From JBGLNL01 sp046484125 (GTDB lineage: Bacteria > Chloroflexota > Dehalococcoidia > SZUA-161 > SpSt-899), in the NCBI GenBank assembly GCA_046484125.1, contig JAWOBX010000015.1, positions 1 to 5,995 on the forward strand: a stretch of DNA of 5,995 nt. The letters run 5' to 3'. Numbering within the stretch: position 1 is the stretch's first letter; the number at the start of each line of letters is the position of its first letter. The notes under the pieces were generated by a model, which saw only the letters and a list, made by a program, of their open reading frames with translations, made no database searches and was not told where the DNA came from. This document shows positions 1 to 5,195 of this stretch, one piece after another. Position numbers and translations under genes: made by a program.

Positions 1-23
1 AAATATTCTCTCGAAAACGTTCC

Positions 24-77
24 CGTAGCGCGAGGCTTTCAGCCTCGCCCAAGCGACCCTGAAAGGGTCGCGCTACG
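24..77. repeat. Clover-like palindromic repeat with two hairpins inside an outer stem
   Basis: The outer arms cgtagcg (24-30) and cgctacg (71-77) are complementary. Between them sit two perfect hairpins, each with a 7-bp stem and a 3-nt loop: cgaggctttcagcctcg (31-47) and cgaccctgaaagggtcg (54-70), joined by cccaag. The second hairpin is the reverse complement of the first except for a GG/CC swap that is compensated on the other arm. This is the architecture of REP/BIME-like intergenic elements. It lies in non-coding DNA, and I see no transposase in the window. Whether it acts as RNA or DNA is unknown. Confidence 0.85.
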
Positions 78-133
78 ATTACAATACATCGGTATCAATA
101 CAACATCGAAAAAAGTGGCGCGAGCGCGCATCC

Positions 134-175
134 CTCCTTCATTCTGTATTCTGACTCCTGCATTCTGCATTCTTT
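134..175. repeat. Degenerate heptamer tandem array (attctgN-like)
   Basis: Six consecutive 7-mers can be read in register: ctccttc, attctgt, attctga, ctcctgc, attctgc, attcttt. The unit is imperfect but the 7-base phase holds throughout. The strand is pyrimidine-rich and ends in a short T run. It has no coding role that I can see, and similar heptamer strings occur between genes in many metagenome-derived genomes, from memory. Confidence 0.7.
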
Positions 176-185
176 TTTACGGCAT

Positions 186-301
186 CGGCCCCGAAACCCC
201 GGCTCACCCCTTTTACCTTCTTCCTCTTTCGGAAAGGCCTGTCCCGTACTTGATACGGGAGGGATACAAGGAAGTTCAGTGATCCGGAACCCGATCGGGA
301 A
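186..301 (-). repeat. Inverted copy of the 4984-5076 repeat, split by a 22-nt insertion
   Basis: The reverse complement of 186-236 matches 5026-5076 at 49 of 51 positions. The reverse complement of 259-285 matches 5000-5026 with two mismatches. Weaker similarity (18 of 23 positions) continues to 301, opposite 4984. The two blocks are contiguous at the distal copy but separated here by 237-258, which looks like a secondary insertion. The element is non-coding; a collagen-like reading (FPKEEEGKRGEPGF) through it on the minus strand appears to be an accident of the repeat. Confidence 0.85.
242..260. repeat. Hairpin within the inserted segment
   Basis: The arms tcccgta (242-248) and tacggga (254-260) form a perfect 7-bp stem around the 5-nt loop cttga. 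Nearly all of it falls in the 22-nt segment that is absent from the distal repeat copy. It therefore looks like a small palindromic module inserted into an older repeat. No T tract follows it, so a terminator is unlikely. Confidence 0.7.
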
Positions 302-454
302 TCCAGGTAAACCAAGGGAAGGGATATCCTGATTCCATGGATGATGCCGGTATCCCGCCGAATACAAACAGAATCCCGGGAACCATTTGAGCGGATTTCC
401 TTATCAGGTTTTCTCCGGGGATACCCCCCCTCCCTATCCCCTCACCCATATTCC
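302..454. other. Non-coding stretch without a recognisable gene
   Basis: No credible coding region is seen on either strand. Open frames here have no ribosome binding site, no recognisable motif, and composition that follows the repeats. Small palindromes occur (ggatatcc near 321, ccatgg near 335, and gggg-ata-cccc at 417-427), but none is strong enough to name. The 3' end becomes C-rich just before the promoter. Confidence 0.5.
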
Positions 455-463
455 TGTTATAAT
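455..463 (+). promoter_or_regulatory. Putative extended -10 promoter for the nucleotidyltransferase-glmS cluster
   Basis: TGTTATAAT is a perfect TATAAT hexamer (458-463) preceded by the TGn extension. No good -35 hexamer lies 16-18 bases upstream, which is common for extended -10 promoters. Transcription would begin near 470, leaving a leader of about 35 bases before the start codon at 505. This is the best sigma-70-type match I found upstream of the first gene. Confidence 0.6.
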
Positions 464-483
464 AGCAAATCAAGAAGAAGCTT

Positions 484-489
484 AAGGAG
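484..489 (+). promoter_or_regulatory. Shine-Dalgarno-like AAGGAG upstream of the first gene, unusually far away
   Basis: AAGGAG is a strong anti-SD match, but it ends 15 bases before the ATG at 505, longer than the usual 5-9. No in-frame ATG, GTG or TTG lies closer, and the protein must start near 505 because the nucleotide-binding GEG motif begins at residue 9. Either the spacing is tolerated or a weak GGA (493-495) is used. Confidence 0.45.
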
Positions 490-504
490 CCTGGAATTTA
501 TCAT

Positions 505-1707
505 ATGAAGGCAGTCATCCTCGCGGCGGGGGAAGGTAAGCGAATGCACCCCCTCACCTACACCCGCCCCAAGGTAATGGTCCCCCTGGCCGGGAAGCCT
601 ATACTCGAGCACGTAATGCTCTCCATCAGGAACGCCGGTATCAGCGAGTTCATCTTCGTTGTGGGCTATTTCGATGAGGCGGTAAGGGAGTATTTCGCGG
701 ATGGAGAGGCATACGGCGTAAGCATTGAATACCATACTCAGCGCAGGCAGCTCGGAACCGCCGACGCGATCCGGAATCTGCCGGGACTGGTAGAGGAAAC
801 CTTCCTGCTCGCCAATGGCGATGCCATCGCCGGAGCGGCGGACATCACCCGGCTGATCGAACGCCGGCGTAATACCATGGCCCTGGTAAGTCTGGAGGAT
901 ACCACGGATATGGGTGTGGTAGAGGTGCGGGAAGGGCAGGTGGTACGAATCCATGAGAAAGTAGCGGAGCCGCCTTCAAACCTGATCAACGCCGGCATCT
1001 ACATCCTTACTCCGGATATATTCCCGGCGATAGCCTCCACCCCGACCTCATCCCGCGGCGAATATGAACTGACCGATTCCCTCCAGTCAATCATTGACCG
1101 TGGAGAACCTGTCGGATGCGAGCTGCTCGATTCCTGGCTGAACATCAGCTGTCCGTGGGATATGCTCTCGGCCAACGTGGAGATGATGGCCGAAATGGAA
1201 CCGCGAATTGACGGGGAGATAGAGGATAGCGTGGTGCTCAGGGGACCGGTTTCGGTGGACTCCGGGAGTTTGATCCGTTCGGGCTCATACATTGTCGGCC
1301 CGGTTATAATAGGCCGTGATTGCGAGGTCGGGCCCAACTGTTATATCCGTCCGGCGACATCCATAGGCGACCGTTGCCACATTGGCGCGGCGGTCGAGGT
1401 CAAGAACTCCATCATAATGGATGGCAGCCACATACCGCATCATAACTACGTTGGGGACAGTATCATAGGGGAGAACTGCAATCTGGGCGCGGGCACTAAG
1501 GTGGCCAATCTCAAGCTGGATAACCGTAACGTCCAGGTCGGACATATTGACACCGGCCGTCGAAAGCTGGGGGTGATAATGGGGGACAGGGTCCGAACCG
1601 GCATCAACTCCTGCCTCAACATCGGCTGCAGCATCGGTAACGACGCGGTCATCGGTCCCGGAATGGTGGCCAGGGGAGTGATAAGGCCGAGGGCCAGGGT
1701 TTTTTAA
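505..1707 (+). CDS. glmU: GlmU-like bifunctional sugar-1-phosphate nucleotidylyltransferase/acetyltransferase (archaeal type)
   Basis: This cytoplasmic enzyme probably acetylates glucosamine-1-phosphate and joins the product to UTP, giving UDP-GlcNAc. Residues 1-230 form the nucleotidyltransferase domain: LAAGEGKRMHPLT at the N terminus with the RPK lysine K23, RQLGTADAI at 81-89, and metal-binding D106 in NGDA. From about 235 onward it is a left-handed beta-helix of hexapeptide repeats (for example IIGRDCEVGPNCYI). The acetyltransferase signature HHNYVGDS (312-319) and N335 are present. They match the catalytic His, Tyr and Asn I recall for the Sulfolobus ST0452 enzyme. The two lysines reported there appear as R341 and Q344. 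The length of 400 aa fits the archaeal-type family and differs from E. coli GlmU (about 456 aa). It is the first gene of the co-directional set, behind an extended -10 promoter. The nucleotidyltransferase class is secure, but the exact sugar is inferred. Confidence 0.85.
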   Translation: MKAVILAAGEGKRMHPLTYTRPKVMVPLAGKPILEHVMLSIRNAGISEFIFVVGYFDEAVREYFADGEAYGVSIEYHTQRRQLGTADAIRNLPGLVEETFLLANGDAIAGAADITRLIERRRNTMALVSLEDTTDMGVVEVREGQVVRIHEKVAEPPSNLINAGIYILTPDIFPAIASTPTSSRGEYELTDSLQSIIDRGEPVGCELLDSWLNISCPWDMLSANVEMMAEMEPRIDGEIEDSVVLRGPVSVDSGSLIRSGSYIVGPVIIGRDCEVGPNCYIRPATSIGDRCHIGAAVEVKNSIIMDGSHIPHHNYVGDSIIGENCNLGAGTKVANLKLDNRNVQVGHIDTGRRKLGVIMGDRVRTGINSCLNIGCSIGNDAVIGPGMVARGVIRPRARVF

Positions 1708-1755
1708 GACACAAGCGCGGGGATTCCGCTCTACAAGAGGTGTGGCCGGCAGTCC

Positions 1756-1798
1756 GGGGTGTGTTTTCCCCCCGGGGGCTTTCGTGGCCGCACACCCC
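1756..1798. repeat. Potential long stem-loop in the gap between the two nucleotidyltransferase genes
   Basis: ggggtgtg (1756-1763) is exactly complementary to cacacccc (1791-1798). The enclosed 27 bases contain the self-complementary run cccccggggg. There is no T tract downstream, so an intrinsic terminator is not supported. The structure could slow or process a transcript running from the first gene into the second. The 3' arm overlaps the degenerate repeat copy. Confidence 0.5.
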
Positions 1799-1846
1799 CG
1801 GGGTTCCAATGGGCGGCCGGGTAAGAAATGCTCGCCGGAGGCGGAA
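1774..1846 (+). repeat. Degenerate copy of the 74-bp intergenic repeat
   Basis: The order of blocks ggggcttt.., ggccgca, ccccg.ggtt, aatggg and ctcgccggaggcg.aa follows that of the two intact copies at 4910-4983 and 5058-5131. Many substitutions are present, and the two hairpin stems seen in the intact copies are partly broken. This suggests an older insertion of the same family. It fills much of the 203-bp gap between the paralogous genes and contains no gene. Confidence 0.65.
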
Positions 1847-1910
1847 CGCAAATAAGGAGGCGGGAACGCGGTAACAGTCCGACTCACCAACTCGCAAACG
1901 GAGTGATTCA

Positions 1911-3092
1911 ATGGAGAGGATAACTCAAGCTATAGTCCTGGCGGCGGGAGAGGGGCAGCGGCTGAAACCATTCACCTCAGTGATGCCCAAGGTGATGATC
2001 CCGGTTGCCGGCAAACCAATGCTCCAGTATGTGATCGAAGCCCTGGCCGCCAACGGAGTGCGCCGGATTGTGCTGGTGGTCGGCTATCGAAAGGAGCAGG
2101 TCCAGGACTACTTCGGCTCCGGGCAGGATTTCGGCGTGGAGATAGAATACGCCATCCAGCGCCAGCAACTGGGAGTGGCCCACGCGCTCAAACAGGCCGG
2201 GGACCTGGCGGATGAAAGCTTCCTCCTCATCATGGGCGACAACATGATCAGGGCGGAGACCATAGCGCCGCTGGTAAACGCCTCTTCCAGCACGATGCTC
2301 ACCAAAACCGTTGAGGATACCTCTCGATACGGGAAAGTCACCATACGTGACGGAATAGTAAAGATGATAACGCGTGAAAACCGTGCGACTGACAAATGTG
2401 TGGATGTAGGGGCATATGCCCTTACCAGAGACATATTTGAGAACATAGGGGATGAGGTAAGCCTGGTTCAGGTTTTCCAGAACGTCATCGCGGCCGGGTA
2501 CCAGATAGCCGCCCTCCAGACAGAGGAGTTCTGGCACGATGCCGTGTTCCCGTGGGATATCCTCAAGCTGAACAGCATGTGCCTGGCGGGTGTATCGCCC
2601 GCCACAGGTGGAACCATCGAAGAGGGTGCCACCATCAAAGGGGCGGTATCGACCGGCGATAACACCATCATAAGGTCAGGTTCCTATATCGTCGGGCCGG
2701 CGATAATCGGGGAGGATTGTGAAATCGGCCCCAATGCGTGCGTCTTTCCCTCAACCAGCATTGGCAACAACGTAATCCTCTCTCCGTTCAGCATGGTGAG
2801 AAACTGTGTTATAGAGAAAAGCGTGTCGATAGGCCCCGGTTCCCACCTCAATGACTCCATCGTAGCCTCCGGAACCACCATTGGCAGTCACTTCGCCGCC
2901 CGAAGCGATGACGCCCTGGTGACGATAGAGCAGGAGCATTACCGGGTCGAGATGGGAGCCATAATCGGCAATTACTCCACGCTGGGCGATTTCGTAGTGG
3001 TCGAGCCCGGTTCCATCATCGGCAATAACTGCCGGGTCAGTCCGATGAACGTCATCAGCGAGAATATACCGGACGATTCCCGGGTGATATAG
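1911..3092 (+). CDS. GlmU-like nucleotidylyltransferase paralogue with a non-catalytic-looking beta-helix domain
   Basis: Residues 5-230 form a sugar-1-phosphate nucleotidyltransferase domain: VLAAGEGQRLKPFT, PKVMIPVAGKP with lysine K27, QLGVAHAL (86-93), and metal-binding D110 in MGDN. Residues 232-393 are hexapeptide repeats of a left-handed beta-helix. The segment SGSYIVGPAIIGEDCEIGPN closely copies the preceding gene, so the two are paralogues. The acetyltransferase signature is missing: where the first protein has HHNYVGDS, this one reads PGSHLNDS (309-316), and the catalytic Asn aligns with S332. I infer nucleotidyl transfer without acetylation, perhaps making a UDP- or dTDP-hexose, with the helix serving oligomerisation or regulation. 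GGAG at 1900-1903 sits 7 bases before the ATG. The gene ends one base before glmS, indicating co-transcription and coupled translation. The product class is secure but the substrate is unknown. Confidence 0.85.
   Translation: MERITQAIVLAAGEGQRLKPFTSVMPKVMIPVAGKPMLQYVIEALAANGVRRIVLVVGYRKEQVQDYFGSGQDFGVEIEYAIQRQQLGVAHALKQAGDLADESFLLIMGDNMIRAETIAPLVNASSSTMLTKTVEDTSRYGKVTIRDGIVKMITRENRATDKCVDVGAYALTRDIFENIGDEVSLVQVFQNVIAAGYQIAALQTEEFWHDAVFPWDILKLNSMCLAGVSPATGGTIEEGATIKGAVSTGDNTIIRSGSYIVGPAIIGEDCEIGPNACVFPSTSIGNNVILSPFSMVRNCVIEKSVSIGPGSHLNDSIVASGTTIGSHFAARSDDALVTIEQEHYRVEMGAIIGNYSTLGDFVVVEPGSIIGNNCRVSPMNVISENIPDDSRVI
3082..3087 (+). promoter_or_regulatory. glmS ribosome binding site inside the end of the preceding gene
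   Basis: GGGTGA (3082-3087) lies within the last codons of the upstream gene, 6 bases before the glmS ATG at 3094. The preceding stop TAG ends at 3092, leaving one base between the genes. This arrangement favours ribosome hand-over and supports 3094 as the start, as does the required N-terminal Met-Cys. Confidence 0.65.
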
Positions 3093-3093
3093 A

Positions 3094-4878
3094 ATGTGCG
3101 GCATAGTTGGATATACAGGATACAGGCAGGCTCGAGATATCCTTTTCGATTCCCTCAAGCGGCTGGAATACCGGGGCTATGATTCCTGCGGCATTGTCCT
3201 GATAAACAACAGCCTCTCTCTTTATAAAGACGTAGGGCGCGTGGTAGATTTCGAAAAGGAGGTCCCCGCGTTACCGGGGAAAACCGGCATCGGGCACACC
3301 AGGTGGGCCACACATGGGAGTGTGACCGAGGCCAACGCCCATCCTCATACCGACTGTACCGGTGAAATCGCGGTGGTGCACAACGGAATAATCGAGAACT
3401 TCCTCAAGCTCAGGGAGGAGCTGACCTCCGAAGGACATCAGTTCACCTCGGAGACGGACTCGGAGGTTATTGCCCATCTTATAGAGAAATACTATCAGGG
3501 CGACCTTGAAAAGGCGGTATCAGCGGCACTCAAGGATATCCACGGCACGTATGCCATGGTTGTAGCGGCCGGAGGGCACAAGCATCTCGTCGCCGCCCGA
3601 AACGAGAGTCCTCTTATCCTGGGCATCGGGGACCGCGAGAACTTCGTCGCCTCCGACGTGGCGGCTATCCTGGAGTATACTGACAGGGTGATCTATCTTG
3701 AGGATGGCGATCTGGTTTACCTTTCTGATAAAAGCGTCTCCATCACCAGTAACGGAAAGCCTGTCCAGAGGGAGACACAGGTGATACCGTGGACGGTGGA
3801 GGAGGCCCAGAAGGCGGGTTATGAGCATTTCATGCTCAAGGAGATACACGAGCAACCACGGGCGATTGAGAACACTCTCAAGGGCCGGATCTCCTTTATA
3901 GAGCCGATGGCGAAGCTTGGCATGGAGAAGACAGGGGACCTTGAGGACCTGCTCATAGTGGCCTGTGGCACATCCTATCATGCCTCCCTGATAGGGGAAT
4001 ATGTCATCGGAAAGCTCTGCCATATACCGGTAAAGGTGAGGATATCCTCCGAGTTCAACCACCACGATCTGACACTTGAAAAGACCTGGGTTCTGGGGGT
4101 GAGCCAGTCCGGTGAGACCGCGGATACGTTGCAGGCTCTCAAGAGAGCCAAAGCCCAGGGAAGGCTGACCCTGGCGATTACCAACGTCCAGGGAAGCAGC
4201 ATTACCCGTCTCGCCGACCAGGTATTCTATACACAGTCGGGCCCGGAGATAGGCGTAGCCGCCTCCAAGACATTCATAACGCAGCTCGTCTCACTTTACC
4301 TGCTGGCGCTTTCTTACGCGCCACTTGATATGAAAACCTATGAAAAACTGATAGAGGAACTGCGAATGCTGCCCACCAAGATACAACAGGTTCTGGATAG
4401 CGAAGAGCGGATCGCTATGCATGCCGGGGAGCTTTCCCGCTATGAAAACGCCTTCTATATAGGCCGGGGGATCAGCTATCCGGTGGCCCTTGAAGGAGCC
4501 CTCAAGCTGAAGGAGATCTCCTACATCCACGCGGAAGCCTACCCCGCCGGCGAGATAAAGCACGGTCCATTTGCCCTGCTTCGCGCCAACACCCCGGTTA
4601 TCGCCGTAGTCACCAGGGACAACACTTATGAATCGATGTTGACCAACATCAAGGAGATAAAGGCGAGGGGCCCCCAGGTCCTTGCCATTGCCGAAGAGGG
4701 GGACGACGAGATCGAGCAGTTTGTTGACGCGGTTATTCAGGTCCCACAAGTCGATCCGTTATTCTCCCCCTTTGTAAACACCGTGGCTTTACAGCTTCTG
4801 GCATATTACGCTGCCAAAGAAAGGGAATGCCCCATAGACCTTCCCGCCAATCTGGCCAAGAGCGTGACGGTGCTTTAG
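3094..4878 (+). CDS. glmS: Glutamine--fructose-6-phosphate aminotransferase (isomerizing), glucosamine-6-phosphate synthase
   Basis: This cytoplasmic enzyme converts fructose-6-phosphate and glutamine to glucosamine-6-phosphate and glutamate, the entry step to UDP-GlcNAc. Residues 1-220 are the class-II glutaminase domain: it starts MCGIVGY, so Cys2 becomes the N-terminal nucleophile after Met removal, and carries TRWATHG (69-75) and HNGIIEN (97-102). The first SIS sugar-isomerase domain covers about 285-415, with CGTSYHA (291-297), SQSGETADT (337-345) and GPEIGVAASKTF (383-394). The second SIS domain, about 450-590, has EGALKLKEISYIHAEAYPAG (467-486), with E474, H490 and K589 matching E. coli E488, H504 and K603. 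The 594 aa are close to E. coli's 609, so the gene looks complete. The C-terminal tail reads DLPANLAKSVTVL, where most family members have PRN. No glmS ribozyme is possible in the one-base gap upstream. The products feed the GlmU-like neighbour. Confidence 0.97.
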   Translation: MCGIVGYTGYRQARDILFDSLKRLEYRGYDSCGIVLINNSLSLYKDVGRVVDFEKEVPALPGKTGIGHTRWATHGSVTEANAHPHTDCTGEIAVVHNGIIENFLKLREELTSEGHQFTSETDSEVIAHLIEKYYQGDLEKAVSAALKDIHGTYAMVVAAGGHKHLVAARNESPLILGIGDRENFVASDVAAILEYTDRVIYLEDGDLVYLSDKSVSITSNGKPVQRETQVIPWTVEEAQKAGYEHFMLKEIHEQPRAIENTLKGRISFIEPMAKLGMEKTGDLEDLLIVACGTSYHASLIGEYVIGKLCHIPVKVRISSEFNHHDLTLEKTWVLGVSQSGETADTLQALKRAKAQGRLTLAITNVQGSSITRLADQVFYTQSGPEIGVAASKTFITQLVSLYLLALSYAPLDMKTYEKLIEELRMLPTKIQQVLDSEERIAMHAGELSRYENAFYIGRGISYPVALEGALKLKEISYIHAEAYPAGEIKHGPFALLRANTPVIAVVTRDNTYESMLTNIKEIKARGPQVLAIAEEGDDEIEQFVDAVIQVPQVDPLFSPFVNTVALQLLAYYAAKERECPIDLPANLAKSVTVL

Positions 4879-4909
4879 AGCGAGTTCGCGAGTGGTAACA
4901 CTGGCCTGA

Positions 4910-4983
4910 AGCCGGGGTTCCGGGGCCGCAGGCCCCGAGGTTTAAATGGGCTGGCGGGCGGGAGATGCCCGCCGGAGGCGAAG
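4910..4983 (+). repeat. 74-bp direct repeat, copy 1, with two hairpins
   Basis: This is identical over 74 bp to 5058-5131. It contains cggggccgcaggccccg (4921-4937; 7-bp stem, 3-nt loop). A second hairpin has arms ggcgggc (4953-4959) and gcccgcc (4967-4973) around a 7-nt loop. The two are joined by a linker containing the palindrome tttaaa. The two-hairpin plan resembles the element at 24-77, although the sequence is different. It lies just after glmS and is non-coding. Confidence 0.9.
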
Positions 4984-5057
4984 TTCCCTATGGGGGCCGG
5001 GATCACCGAACTCCCTTGTATCCCTCTTTCCGAAAGAGGGAGAAGGTAAAAGGGGTG
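4984..5057 (+). repeat. 74-bp spacer between direct repeats, part of a dispersed repeat with a long hairpin
   Basis: The spacer is exactly as long as the repeats on either side. It contains ccctcttt (5022-5029) and aaagaggg (5033-5040), an 8-bp stem with a 3-nt loop. Most of the spacer and the first part of the following repeat (to 5076) recur in inverted orientation at 186-301, so this unit disperses across repeat boundaries. Confidence 0.8.
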
Positions 5058-5131
5058 AGCCGGGGTTCCGGGGCCGCAGGCCCCGAGGTTTAAATGGGCT
5101 GGCGGGCGGGAGATGCCCGCCGGAGGCGAAG
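5058..5131 (+). repeat. 74-bp direct repeat, copy 2
   Basis: This is a perfect copy of 4910-4983 at an offset of 148 bp, with both hairpins preserved. After the repeat the flank reads agattccctatcgggg, against ttccctatggggg after copy 1, so similarity continues loosely past the identical block. Perfect identity implies recent duplication or gene conversion. It could also be an assembly artefact of a collapsed or expanded repeat. Confidence 0.9.
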
Positions 5132-5195
5132 AGATTCCCTATCGGGGATTGACGAGAAGCCACCCATAGCATCATGATGTATAAAAGGCTCTCAA

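Noticed and set aside
95..367. Minus-strand open frame of 90 codons in the upstream non-coding region
   Set aside because: It runs straight through the dispersed repeats and the heptamer array, has no ribosome binding site or domain, and its collagen-like KRGEPGF segment is just the repeat read in one frame.
1668..1704. Possible intrinsic terminator at the end of the first gene (tggcc...ggcca followed by a six-T run)
   Set aside because: The stem is only about 5 bp with a long loop, and the T run overlaps the last codons and stop. A coding explanation is sufficient.
1854..1860. Strong Shine-Dalgarno-like AAGGAGG 50 bases before the second nucleotidyltransferase
   Set aside because: No start codon follows at a usable distance, and the gene has its own GGAG 7 bases before ATG 1911. 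It is probably chance or repeat-derived.
4879..4909. Terminator directly after glmS
   Set aside because: Only short stems are seen (agtg-gtaa-cact and gcga-gt-tcgc) and no T tract follows.
4910..5131. CRISPR array
   Set aside because: There are only two repeats of 74 bp with one spacer of 74 bp, and that spacer is itself a dispersed genomic repeat. No cas gene is present in the window.
4946..5152. Plus-strand open frame of 68 codons behind glmS, sharing an FPKE.EGKRGEPGF segment with the upstream minus-strand frame
   Set aside because: The shared peptide comes from the inverted repeat at 186-236/5026-5076. The remaining codons are palindrome arms. With only two base differences between the copies, protein-level selection cannot be claimed.
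5149..5185. Possible promoter for the glycosyltransferase (TTGACG at 5149-5154; CATGAT at 5173-5178 or TATAAA at 5180-5185)
   Set aside because: With CATGAT the -10 matches only 4 of 6. With TATAAA the spacer is 25 bases, and transcription would start almost on the ATG, cutting off the ribosome binding site. Too weak to list.
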